Source of the DNA: JACKEQ01 sp041389565 | GTDB taxonomy: Bacteria > Myxococcota_A > UBA796 > GCA-2862545 | Length of the DNA: 64,000 nt | NCBI GenBank assembly: GCA_041389565.1 | Contig: JAWKRP010000005.1 | Location: 186,001-250,000 of the forward strand | Direction: 5' to 3' | Part shown: piece by piece, positions 7,446 through 18,676 of the stretch | Layout of the letters: every line of letters starts with the position of its first letter | How positions within the stretch are numbered: position 1 is the first letter of the stretch | Position numbers and translations under genes: made by a program | The notes under the pieces: generated by a model | Database searches by the model: none | What the model was told of the DNA's origin: nothing | What the model saw: the letters and a program-made list of their open reading frames with translations, nothing else

Positions 7446-8366
7446 ATGGGCATGCTGGTCGAGGGGAAGTGGACGACGCGTTGGTATGACACGAAGTCCA
7501 CCGGCGGTCGCTTCGTCCGGTCCGAAGCCCAGTTCCGGAACGCCGTCGAGAACGCACCCGATGCGAGGTTCCGAGCCGAGCCCGGCCGCTATCACCTGTA
7601 CCTCGCCGACGCGTGCCCGTGGTGCCATCGGGTGGCGGTCGCCCGCGTCGTGTTCGGTCTGGAGGAGGTCCTCCCCGTCTCCGTCGTGAGCCCGTGGATG
7701 CTCGAGCACGGCTGGGTGTTCGACACGCCGGAGCCTCTGTACGGCTTCGAGGCCGTGCACGAGCTGTACACCCGCGCCGACCCGACCTACACGGGGCGCG
7801 TCACTGTGCCTGTACTGTGGGACACGGTCCACGAGACCATCGCGAACAACGAGAGCAGCGAGCTGATCCGCATGCTCGACACCGAGTTCCGCCCGTTCCA
7901 CACGCGCGAGGCTCCGACGTGGCGTCCCGCGGGCCACGAGGCCGAGATCGACGCCCTGAACGACTGGATCTACCCGTCCATCAACAACGGGGTCTATCGA
8001 TGCGGGTTCGCGACGACCCAGGCGGCGTACGACGAGGCCGTCACCGAGCTGTTCGCGGCCCTCGACCGCGCCGAGGCCCTCCTGGAGGGGCGCAGCTACC
8101 TCGTCACCGACCACCCCACGGAAGCGGACTGGCGCCTGTGGGTGACGCTCGTCCGGTTCGACCTCGTGTACTTCGGTCACTTCAAGTGCAACGTGCGCCG
8201 CATCGCGGACTACCCGAACCTGCAGGCGTTCACGAAGCGTCTGTACGGCTGGCCCGGGGTCGCCGGAATCACGGTGTTCGACGCGATCAAGACGCACTAC
8301 TACGGGTCCCACGAGTCCATCAATCCGTACCGGATCGTGCCCCGGGGTCCGAACGTCGACTTCTGA
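7446..8366 (+). CDS. Glutathionyl-hydroquinone reductase (YqjG/ECM4-like GST)
   Basis: These Xi-class glutathione transferases reduce glutathionyl-hydroquinones in the cytoplasm. The 306-residue product has the family pattern: DACPWCHRVAVAR with Cys57 as the expected nucleophile, TVPVLWDTVHETIANNESS (the TVP..WD...TIVNNES block), LNDWIYPSINNGVYRCGFA, DWRLWVTLVRFDLVYFGHFKCN and a C-terminal THYYGSHESINP. Here the residue three after the nucleophile is Cys60 (CPWC), where many relatives have Ala, giving a thioredoxin-like CxxC pair. AGGAGG lies five bases before the ATG. A role in quinone or phenolic detoxification is inferred from the family. Confidence 0.95.
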   Translation: MGMLVEGKWTTRWYDTKSTGGRFVRSEAQFRNAVENAPDARFRAEPGRYHLYLADACPWCHRVAVARVVFGLEEVLPVSVVSPWMLEHGWVFDTPEPLYGFEAVHELYTRADPTYTGRVTVPVLWDTVHETIANNESSELIRMLDTEFRPFHTREAPTWRPAGHEAEIDALNDWIYPSINNGVYRCGFATTQAAYDEAVTELFAALDRAEALLEGRSYLVTDHPTEADWRLWVTLVRFDLVYFGHFKCNVRRIADYPNLQAFTKRLYGWPGVAGITVFDAIKTHYYGSHESINPYRIVPRGPNVDF

Positions 8367-8392
8367 GCGAGCGGGGAGGCCCGATCGCCCGG

Positions 8393-8413
8393 TATACTGT
8401 GGGCCATCGGAGG
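8393..8413 (+). promoter_or_regulatory. Possible -10 box and strong ribosome binding site
   Basis: TATACT at 8393-8398 stands out in otherwise G+C-rich DNA just after the previous gene. A GGAGG at 8409-8413 is seven bases from the ATG of the MopE-type lipoprotein. No good -35 hexamer was found 16-18 bases upstream, so the promoter call is tentative; the ribosome binding site is clear. Confidence 0.35.
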
Positions 8414-8420
8414 TTCCTCG

Positions 8421-10949
<2,529 letters not shown>

Positions 10950-10953
10950 GACC

Positions 10954-13632
10954 CTACTGGCCTCGCCCATAGTAGACGTACAGCGTGCGAATCGACGGGT
11001 CGGACACATAGAGCAAGAGATCGGTTCGACCGTCTCCGTTGACGTCGCCCACCCGGAATGCATCGAGGTCTGCGTCGCTCCCTGGTGGAACGAGGTAGGC
11101 AGACGCGTCCGCGAAATACAGGGAGGTGTCTTCGGCTCCATAGAGAACCGAAAAGCGTGGAACTGCGCCAAGAGCGATTCCGACGACCTCTGATACGCCA
11201 TCTCCGTCCATGTCTCCCACCGGGAACAGTGCCGCGAGCTCGCCGGGGTGCGACTCCACAGAGAAATCCGGCGCCTGCGGATCGAACGTCGACGACAACG
11301 GACCCTGGAAGAGGTCGATCCGCGATGATGTGGGGATGGTGAGGTTCAGCTCGCCAATCGACAGGGACGACGATGTTCCAGAGCTCGAAGGGACCACGTA
11401 TGCCCCGACAAGGGTCGACGAGGACGTGTACTCCCAGACCGAAGCCGAGGATGTATGCGTTCCGGGATCGAGGTCGCCGAAGATGCGAATTCTCTGGACA
11501 CCACTGTCCGCAGGATTGGCGACGAGCGCCGGAAACGCCGAGCTCTCGAACTCAGACAATACTTCGAGGCGGCCCAACCGCTCATTCGGAGCACCGTTGA
11601 CGGTGGTGGTGACATCGAGAGAATCGGCGTCACCCGGCCCGAACGGGATGAAACTCAGGCGTCCCGCACCGCTGCCGAAATTCGGGTCGCCCATCCAGAT
11701 TCCCGGCCCGGAGCCGCTGTCCGCGACGAGAACGGCGTCACCCAGGGCATCGAGGATGCGCATCGACGGGGACAGGGTCCCCGATTGCCCACCCGCGATA
11801 ACCCACGTGTAGTCGGTACCATAGTCTCGGAACACGAGGTCCGATCTTCCGTCTCCAGTGACGTCGGGTCCTGAACCCAGCACTCCATCCCCCGGGATTG
11901 AAGCAGCCGGGCTCGTGAGTTGGAAGCTTCCACCACCTCGATAGATGTCGATGGCTCCGGGGCGCCACACCGCGATATCGTCGGCACCATTGCCGACGAC
12001 ATCGCCAAGAATGGCCAGATTGGACGCATTGCTGGGGATCGGAATCGACCTGTCCGCATCGGAGGCGAAGTAGCTCCCGGAGAGCCGGCAGTTCGTCGTG
12101 TCGTCACAGTCGTCGTCGAGCCCGTTGTTGCAGACCTCCGAACGCCCGGGATTCACCGAAGCCAGGGTGTCGTCGCAGTCCCCCGCCATCGCGGCGTACC
12201 CCGCCGGAGCCGTGCAGGCCGAAGCCGTCTGGCTCACCCCGAACCCGTCGCCGTCCGCGTCCCGATACCAGGTCGGGACCGTGATCAGCCCGTCGCCGTC
12301 GTCGCAATCGCCCGATACCGCGACGAAGCCCGTCGGCGCGCCGTCGCAGGTGCTCACCGCCGAAGCCTGGTCGCCCAGACCGTCGCCGTCCGCATCCTCG
12401 AACCACAGGGAGAACGTCCCGTCTTCGTCGATCGCGCCGTCACAGTCCTGATCGATGCCGTCACAGGGGTCGACCGAGCCCGGCTGCACACTGGCGTCGC
12501 TGTCGTTGCAGTCGCCCGACAGCTGCGAGTACCCCGGGGGTGGCAGGCAGGCTTCGACGAAGATGTCGGATCGGCCGATGCCGTCGAGATCGGCGTCCTC
12601 GAAGTACAGCGTGAGGACCGCATCGTCGTCGACCACGCCATTGCAGTTCTGGTCGAGACCGTCGCAAGTGTCCAGCACCAACGGGCTGATTGCGGGGTTG
12701 GTATCGTCGCAGTCGCCCGACGCGAGCACGTAGCCCGGAACGCTGCCGCAGGTCTCGAGCGACAGGTTCGAATCGCCCACCCCGTCGTTGTCGGCGTCCA
12801 GGAAGTACTGCGTGATCGGGGCGTCCTCGTCGGGGATGCCGTTGCAGTTCTGGTCGGCCCCATCGCACAGATCGAGCGCACCCGGGTTGATCTGCCCGTT
12901 CTGATCGTTGCAGTCGCCCCCCTGGAGCGCGTACCCGGGAACCACACCGCAGTCGTCGAGCGTGTCGGTGTCGACCCCGTAGCCATCGCCATCGTCGTCG
13001 CGAAACCGTCGCAGGAACACGACATCCTCGTCGACCAGGCCGTTGCAGTTCTGATCGAGACCGTCGCACAGGTCGATGGCAGCCGGGCTGATCTGGTCGT
13101 TCGTGTCGTCGCAGTCGCCGCCGACCAGCACGAACCCGACCAGGTCGTCACAGGCGTACACACTGCCTTCCTCGACCCCGAATCCGTCACCGTCCGCGTC
13201 GGGGTACTTCAGGATCAACGCGACCTCGTCGTCCGCGATGCCGTCACAGTCCTGGTCGATGCCGTCGCAGAGATCCCGCGCCGCCGGGTTGATCGACGCG
13301 TCGGAATCGTTGCAGTCGCCCACGAGCTCGGCGTAGCCGGGCGGAACACTGCAGGCCGAGACCGTCTCCTCGATCCCGTAGCCATCCCCATCGCTGTCCC
13401 GGAACCACAGCCGGGCGCCGATTCCGTCGTCGTCAGCCCGCCCGTCGCAGTCGTTGTCGACGCCGTCTCCGCACACCTCGACGGCACCCGGATTCACGTC
13501 TGCGCGGCCCTCGTCGCAGTCGTCCCCACCCGTGACCACCGGCTGGAAGCCGTCGCGGTCCCGATCGAGCGCGCGCTCCACCTCCGCTTCGGTCACGAAG
13601 CAGCCGCCGACCAGCAGCCAGATCAGGCGCAT
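10954..13632 (-). CDS. Lipoprotein with eight or so MopE-type repeats followed by FG-GAP/VCBS-like repeats
   Basis: The 892-residue product begins MRLIWLLVGGCF, a very short lipoprotein signal (Cys11). An in-frame TAG at 13654-13656 with no other standard start before the ATG fixes this beginning; GGGAGG precedes it. Residues about 26-514 are tandem units of roughly 58 residues, each with GDCDDxxxxxxP, CDGxDQxCxGxxDED and YxDADGDGxG motifs, a likely calcium or copper-binding repeat. Residues about 518-892 form a propeller-like part with VTGDGRSDLVF, VGDMDGDGVSEVVG and VGDVNGDGRTDLLL, the FG-GAP/VCBS calcium-loop motif of integrin-like propellers. The propeller half is encoded with visibly less G+C-biased codons than the repeat half, with the change near 12075-12100. 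A surface protein is expected. Confidence 0.9.
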   Translation of the reverse strand: MRLIWLLVGGCFVTEAEVERALDRDRDGFQPVVTGGDDCDEGRADVNPGAVEVCGDGVDNDCDGRADDDGIGARLWFRDSDGDGYGIEETVSACSVPPGYAELVGDCNDSDASINPAARDLCDGIDQDCDGIADDEVALILKYPDADGDGFGVEEGSVYACDDLVGFVLVGGDCDDTNDQISPAAIDLCDGLDQNCNGLVDEDVVFLRRFRDDDGDGYGVDTDTLDDCGVVPGYALQGGDCNDQNGQINPGALDLCDGADQNCNGIPDEDAPITQYFLDADNDGVGDSNLSLETCGSVPGYVLASGDCDDTNPAISPLVLDTCDGLDQNCNGVVDDDAVLTLYFEDADLDGIGRSDIFVEACLPPPGYSQLSGDCNDSDASVQPGSVDPCDGIDQDCDGAIDEDGTFSLWFEDADGDGLGDQASAVSTCDGAPTGFVAVSGDCDDGDGLITVPTWYRDADGDGFGVSQTASACTAPAGYAAMAGDCDDTLASVNPGRSEVCNNGLDDDCDDTTNCRLSGSYFASDADRSIPIPSNASNLAILGDVVGNGADDIAVWRPGAIDIYRGGGSFQLTSPAASIPGDGVLGSGPDVTGDGRSDLVFRDYGTDYTWVIAGGQSGTLSPSMRILDALGDAVLVADSGSGPGIWMGDPNFGSGAGRLSFIPFGPGDADSLDVTTTVNGAPNERLGRLEVLSEFESSAFPALVANPADSGVQRIRIFGDLDPGTHTSSASVWEYTSSSTLVGAYVVPSSSGTSSSLSIGELNLTIPTSSRIDLFQGPLSSTFDPQAPDFSVESHPGELAALFPVGDMDGDGVSEVVGIALGAVPRFSVLYGAEDTSLYFADASAYLVPPGSDADLDAFRVGDVNGDGRTDLLLYVSDPSIRTLYVYYGRGQ

Positions 13633-13668
13633 CCTCCCTCCCCGACCGCCACTCTACCGGATGCGCGG

Positions 13669-16461
13669 CTATGTCGGCCCCTCGCCGTTGAGCGACGCGG
13701 CGGACACCTCACGCACGGGCAGCCCGAACTTCTCGAGCTCCGCGCGCTGTGTCTCCCCATCGCCCACCACGATCCACACCAGCCGCTCAGGCGCCATCCA
13801 GCGCCCGATCGTGGCTCTCACGTCATCGACGCCCAGCTCGGCGAGTCGGGCCTGCCGCCGCGCCATCAGGTCGGGCGGGAGGCCGTATGCCGAGAGCGTC
13901 TCGAGGTACCTCAGCCGGGCGTCGAGGGTCTCGAAGTCGACCGACTCGCCCTTCGTGATGACGGTGCGCGTGATGTCGAGCTCGCCTTCGTCGAACGTGT
14001 CGGCGTAGCCCGTCACGAGGTCGCGCAGGATCTGGAGGGACTCCAGCGTCACGTTCGCACGCACGCTGGTGGTCATTCCGAACGGTCCCGGGAGCGACCG
14101 CGCGGACGCGAACGAGTACGCACCGTAGGTGTACCCCTTCGCGATGCGGAGGGTCTGGAACAGCTGAGCGCTCGAGCCGCCCCCGAGGCGCCGGTGCGCC
14201 ACATCGAGGTCGAACCAGGCGGGGTCTCTGGGGGACATGGCCACGGAGCCCGCGTACAGCACGCTCTGCTTGCTGCCGGGGATGTCGACGAACACGACCT
14301 CGGGCGGCCCGGACTCCGGGATCCCCGCGTGGGCGGGCTCCGCCACGGCCTTCGTGCGCAGCCCCGCCGCCAGCGCGGCTCCAGCACGCTCAGCGGCGGC
14401 GACGTCGAGGTCTCCCACCACCTGCAGGTTGGCGACCCGGGTCGAGAACACCTGCTTGTAGCGCTTCTTCAGGTCTTTCAGGCCGATTGGCGCCACCGTC
14501 TCGCGCGTGCCGTCAGTCGGCCAGCCGTAGATGTGGTCGGGGCCGTACAGCTCGCGGTTGAGCGCCAGGCCTGCGATGGACTGCGCACTCCCCTCGCGCG
14601 CTTCGAGGCTCGCGAGCTGCTCGGAGTACACGCGCTCGAACTCGACCGGATCGAACCGCGGCTCCGTGAGCATCTCGACCGCGAGCGCGAACACGGTGTC
14701 GAACTGCGACGCGAGGCAGCTCCCGCGCAGCACGATGCCATCGCGCTCACCGGACACCCGGAGGTCGGCCCCGAGCTGGCCGAGCGCGTCTTCGAGCTCT
14801 TCGGGCGTGCGGCCTCGGGTGCCTTCGTTCATGAGGCCCGCGAGGAGCGCCGTGAGTCCCGACCGCTCGATGGGCTCCGTGCGGTGCCCCCCGTCGAACG
14901 ACACGCTGAACTGGACGAGAGGGAGCTCGTGCTGTTCGATCACCCAGACCCCCATGCCGTCGGGCCTCTCGGAGTGCACGACCGCGGGCGGCTCGACGGT
15001 GCTGGGCTCTCCGAGGGCAGGCTCCGACGAGCGGTCGAAGACCGTGGGGGTCTTCTCGTAGTCCCCATCCGTGACCACGGCTGGCGGGGCCTCTGCGCCC
15101 TTCACCACCTCTTCTTCGACGACCGCGGCGGTCTCGGCACCCTCCACGGCGAGCTCGGGAGCGTCCTTCGGGACGAAGCTCGTCATCACGTAGGGCCGCG
15201 CCTCGACCCAGGTCGAGAACACGCGCTTCACGTCGTCGGCGGTGACGGCCTTCGTCCGCGCGAGGTCTTCGGTGAGGAACCCCGGATCCCCGCGGTACGC
15301 CTGGTACGTGGCGAGCGAGAAGGCCTTGTCGAGCACGCTCTGGATGCCCTCGTAGAACTGGCGCTCCTGGCGGGCCTTGATGCGATCGAGGTCGGCGGGA
15401 TCGAACCCGTTCGCTGCGAAGTCCGCGAGCGCGGCGTCGACGCCGGCCTTCACCTCATCGAGGTCGACGCCCGGGTTCGCGCGGACCCGGATGGTGAACG
15501 CCCCCGCAATCTCGTCGGCGTTGTTCCAGGCCGCCACGTACTGCGCGATCTGGCGCTTCTCGACGAGCTCGCGGTACAGCGCCGCCCGCTTGCCGTCCGA
15601 CAGGATCTCGCCGAGCGCATCGAGCGCATAGCTGTCTTCGTGGAACTGCTCGACCGTCGGGAACGCGAGCATGAGGTCGGGCAGGCGCGCGAAGCTGTCG
15701 AGGTGCTTCAGGGACTTCGAGGCCTCGAGCGTGACGGGCTGTGGCGCGGGCTTCTCGACCTCCGGACCGCGCGGGATCTCCCCGAAGTACGCCCGGATGA
15801 GCTCCTTGGTGGGCTCGATCTCGAAGTCGCCGGCCAGCACGAGCGTGGCGTTGTTGGGGCCGTACCACCGGTCGTAGAAGGTGCGGACATCGGTGAGCGT
15901 CGCAGCCTGGAGGTCGGCGAGGCTCCCGATCACGGGCCAGTGGTACGGGTGGTCGGCCGGGTAGAGGTTCGCCGAGATCACGGAGTAGGCATGGCCGTAG
16001 GGCGCGTTGTCGTTCCGCTCGCGCTTCTCGTTCTTGACGACCTGCTTCTCGTTCTCGAGCGCGCCCTCCGTGACGGTGTTGATCATGTACCCGAGCCGGT
16101 CGGAGTCGATCCACAGGAGCTTCTCGAGCGCGTCGGACGGGACGACCTCGTAGTAGATGGTCTGATCGCGGTTCGTGCCGCCGTTCCGGTTGCCGCCGAG
16201 CTCTTCGATGCGCTTCCGGTTCGCGCCGCGCGGGACGTTCTCGGAGTCGTTGAACGACATGTGCTCGAAGAAGTGCGCGAACCCCGTGCGGCCCGGCACT
16301 TCGCGGCTCGAGCCCACGTGCACGAGGGTCGCGATGGCGACGATGGGGTCGGAGCGATCCTGGTGGAGCACCACCTCGAGCCCGTTGTCGAGCGTGAACC
16401 GCTCGTACGGGATGGTCAGCTCACCGGCGAGTGCAGGCAGGGCGAAGAAGATCACGGTCAC
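13669..16461 (-). CDS. M16 family zinc metallopeptidase, two-domain (pitrilysin/PqqL type)
   Basis: The 930-residue protein has two M16 halves. The first carries the inverted zinc motif HFFEH (63-67), with Glu145 in VVKNEKRE as the likely third ligand, spaced as in pitrilysin. The second half (from about 500, VWVIEQHELPLVQFSVSFDG) lacks HxxEH and ends with the substrate-chamber phrases LFQTLRIAKGYTYGAYSF. Such pairs form one active and one inactive half of a peptide-degrading clamshell. The N-terminus MTVIFFALPALAGELTIP looks like a short signal peptide, so a periplasmic location is likely. The start is GTG. A Glu/Pro/Val-rich linker of about 60 residues separates the halves. Nearby genes are also envelope proteins, but no operon partner is obvious. 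Confidence 0.93.
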   Translation of the reverse strand: MTVIFFALPALAGELTIPYERFTLDNGLEVVLHQDRSDPIVAIATLVHVGSSREVPGRTGFAHFFEHMSFNDSENVPRGANRKRIEELGGNRNGGTNRDQTIYYEVVPSDALEKLLWIDSDRLGYMINTVTEGALENEKQVVKNEKRERNDNAPYGHAYSVISANLYPADHPYHWPVIGSLADLQAATLTDVRTFYDRWYGPNNATLVLAGDFEIEPTKELIRAYFGEIPRGPEVEKPAPQPVTLEASKSLKHLDSFARLPDLMLAFPTVEQFHEDSYALDALGEILSDGKRAALYRELVEKRQIAQYVAAWNNADEIAGAFTIRVRANPGVDLDEVKAGVDAALADFAANGFDPADLDRIKARQERQFYEGIQSVLDKAFSLATYQAYRGDPGFLTEDLARTKAVTADDVKRVFSTWVEARPYVMTSFVPKDAPELAVEGAETAAVVEEEVVKGAEAPPAVVTDGDYEKTPTVFDRSSEPALGEPSTVEPPAVVHSERPDGMGVWVIEQHELPLVQFSVSFDGGHRTEPIERSGLTALLAGLMNEGTRGRTPEELEDALGQLGADLRVSGERDGIVLRGSCLASQFDTVFALAVEMLTEPRFDPVEFERVYSEQLASLEAREGSAQSIAGLALNRELYGPDHIYGWPTDGTRETVAPIGLKDLKKRYKQVFSTRVANLQVVGDLDVAAAERAGAALAAGLRTKAVAEPAHAGIPESGPPEVVFVDIPGSKQSVLYAGSVAMSPRDPAWFDLDVAHRRLGGGSSAQLFQTLRIAKGYTYGAYSFASARSLPGPFGMTTSVRANVTLESLQILRDLVTGYADTFDEGELDITRTVITKGESVDFETLDARLRYLETLSAYGLPPDLMARRQARLAELGVDDVRATIGRWMAPERLVWIVVGDGETQRAELEKFGLPVREVSAASLNGEGPT

Positions 16462-16550
16462 CTCGACGCAGCCGCTTAACCCACCCAGAGGGTCTCAGAG
16501 GGAAACCGAACCCTGCGAATGGTCCGTTCGGGACGGGCTCGTTCGAGAGC

Positions 16551-18551
16551 TCACCGCTCGCAGTACCGGTGGGCGCCCGGGCTCTGGCGGTAGGCGTCGG
16601 AGTTGATGTCCGGGCAGTTCTCCCAGATCGTGTTCTTCAGGAACTCGACCTCGGAGTGCGTGAGCGCCATCGGCGTGAACACGATCGGGAAGTCTTCGTT
16701 CGTATTCGTGACGAAGTCGACGTAGCTCCAGTAGATCGCGAGGTCGTCGTCGCGGTTCGTGTTCCAGATCTGGTCGAAGTTGTTCGCGAAGGCCTCGACG
16801 GTGCTCCGGTACTGGCCCGCGTGGAGCATCACGACGTTCTCGAAGGTGTCGAACTCGGCGTTCGGCGACAGGTTGTAGCTTCCCGTCGCCACGATCTCGC
16901 GGTCGATCACCAGGTACTTGTGGTGCATCTGGTCGGCGTAGCTGTGGTCCCAGCGGTACGCGTAGTACTTGTACCGCACGTCGATCCCGGCATTCGCCAG
17001 GGCAATCCCGAAGTAGTAGCCGTTGTCCTGGCAATCGCGTACATCGCCGTCGTCCTGGGCAGCGGCCAGGCAAGCCTGGTACTCCGCCTGCTCTTCGGTG
17101 TGGTACCCCTGGCTGATGTACTCCTGCCCGTCGAGGTAGACGCGGATGTCGATCTCGGGGTTTCGGAGCCGCTTCGCGACGAGCGCGTCGTAGATCGGGC
17201 GGCTGCGGAGGTGGCCGCTCGCGATCCAGATGCTCGTGTCGGCCTGCTCGATGAGCTGGACGAGCGCATCGCGAACCCGGGAGCTGCCGTCGAGGTTGCG
17301 GAAGGTGGGCCCGTAGCGGCTGCTGTCGTACGCCTCGAAGTTCGCGGAGGTGAACAGCGCGCTCGCGCCTTCTGCGACGGACAGATCGGCGTCGAGCACC
17401 GGAACGGACGGCTCGTTCTCGAGCGTCTCGTTCCACGGCACCGCGCGACCGTTCTCCCACATCAGGTCGAACTCACGCTGGAACTGGAGGTTCAGCCGGG
17501 CATCTCCCTCGATGAACAGCGTGTTCTCGTCGAACCGCGTTCCGGCGCTGTTCGACCAGTTCCCGCTGCCCGTCACGAGCGTGCCCGTGCCGGCCTGGGA
17601 CGCATGGTCACGCGGACCGTCGAGGATCCCGAACTTGTGGTGCATGATCTTGTTGATCCAGCGCACCTCGATGCCGCGGTCTTCGAACCACGCGGAGGTC
17701 GTGCCCTGGGGCGCCTTCCGGTCTTCGGAGGCCCCTTCGAACACCAGGCGCACCTTCACACCCCGGTCGGCGGCCCGCACGAGCGCGTTCTTCACGCCCG
17801 AGTCGCTGAACGAGTACATCGCCACGTCGACCGACCGGCGCGCCTGGTCGAGCCGCTTCGTGATCTCGGCCAGGTGGCTCTCGTCGTACCCCTGCGGGCT
17901 GAACACGACATCGGCGCTGGTCTGGCACTGGGACAGGCCCCAGGCGAGGAGGTCGGCGATCGTCTGCGGGCCGACCTGCGGAACGGAGTCGACGTCGTCG
18001 AGCGAGTTGAAGCGGACGTCGTCGAGGGTGGCGGGCACTCCGTCGGGACCGTTCCGGGTCTTCACGATCTCGGCGGCGGCGCGGCTGTACACGCCGATCG
18101 CCAGCAGGTCTTCCTCGGTGGTGTCCGCCGCGGACAGGAGCTCGGACACGGTCGTCTCCATGCACGCGTACTCGGGGTCGACCACGATGTCGCACATCGG
18201 GCCGGCCTGGGCGTACATCGCGTCGATCGAGACCTTGCCGATCCACGACACCGCGTCGACCTGGGCGACCGTCTCGAACCGGAAGTCGTCGGACGTGCCG
18301 TTCAGCCCGTCGTACCCGTCGCGCTTGGCGATCAGGTTGTCGGCGCCCGTGGGATGGACACCGATGGAGCGGAGCGTCTCGGCCGTGATGCTGGGCTCGT
18401 TCACGAACCGCACGAGCGCGGCGTCCTCGCACGAGGTGCGGGTGGACGACCGGAAGAACAGGTTCGGCTCGGGCGCCGGGCCGAAGCCGGAGTTGCAGGC
18501 CGGGACCAGGAACGAGGCCGCGAAGACCGCCACGAGGGGACGAACAGACAT
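16551..18551 (-). CDS. Phospholipase D-like lipoprotein with N-terminal helix-hairpin-helix-like duplication
   Basis: The 666-residue product starts with a lipoprotein signal (VFAASFLVPACNS). Two related segments follow (about 50-110 and 135-200), with phrases SIGVHPTGADNLIAKRDG / AIGVYSRAAAEIVKTRNG and WIGKVSIDAM / QVGPQTIADLL. These resemble ComEA-type helix-hairpin-helix units that bind DNA. The catalytic part has two HKD motifs, HHKFGILDG then GSGNWSNS near 303, and HHKYLVIDREIVATGSYNLS near 542. The phospholipase D superfamily includes lipid hydrolases and nucleases. Together with the DNA-binding-like segments, a surface nuclease is possible but unproven. The start was placed at the ATG before the hydrophobic stretch rather than 30 codons upstream. 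Confidence 0.9.
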   Translation of the reverse strand: MSVRPLVAVFAASFLVPACNSGFGPAPEPNLFFRSSTRTSCEDAALVRFVNEPSITAETLRSIGVHPTGADNLIAKRDGYDGLNGTSDDFRFETVAQVDAVSWIGKVSIDAMYAQAGPMCDIVVDPEYACMETTVSELLSAADTTEEDLLAIGVYSRAAAEIVKTRNGPDGVPATLDDVRFNSLDDVDSVPQVGPQTIADLLAWGLSQCQTSADVVFSPQGYDESHLAEITKRLDQARRSVDVAMYSFSDSGVKNALVRAADRGVKVRLVFEGASEDRKAPQGTTSAWFEDRGIEVRWINKIMHHKFGILDGPRDHASQAGTGTLVTGSGNWSNSAGTRFDENTLFIEGDARLNLQFQREFDLMWENGRAVPWNETLENEPSVPVLDADLSVAEGASALFTSANFEAYDSSRYGPTFRNLDGSSRVRDALVQLIEQADTSIWIASGHLRSRPIYDALVAKRLRNPEIDIRVYLDGQEYISQGYHTEEQAEYQACLAAAQDDGDVRDCQDNGYYFGIALANAGIDVRYKYYAYRWDHSYADQMHHKYLVIDREIVATGSYNLSPNAEFDTFENVVMLHAGQYRSTVEAFANNFDQIWNTNRDDDLAIYWSYVDFVTNTNEDFPIVFTPMALTHSEVEFLKNTIWENCPDINSDAYRQSPGAHRYCER

Positions 18552-18676
18552 CCGGTGCTCCACAGAACTCCGCGGCGACGGCCCGCGGACAGAGACGCCC
18601 GACCCAGAAAAGGGGGTTCGGACGCAGCGCATGTAGCCCACCCGCCCCCCGTGTCAAGGTCGGGCGAACCTGACGA

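Noticed and set aside
12076..13560. Repeats of about 170 bases considered as a non-coding tandem array
   Set aside because: They encode in-frame MopE-type units with conserved Asp and Cys, so they are domain repeats of one protein.
11920..16479. A 1519-codon plus-strand open frame opposite the MopE-type lipoprotein and the M16 protease
   Set aside because: It is antisense to two well-supported genes, is full of Arg/Val/His/Glu low-complexity sequence, and arises because C/G-ending codons rarely form stops on the other strand.
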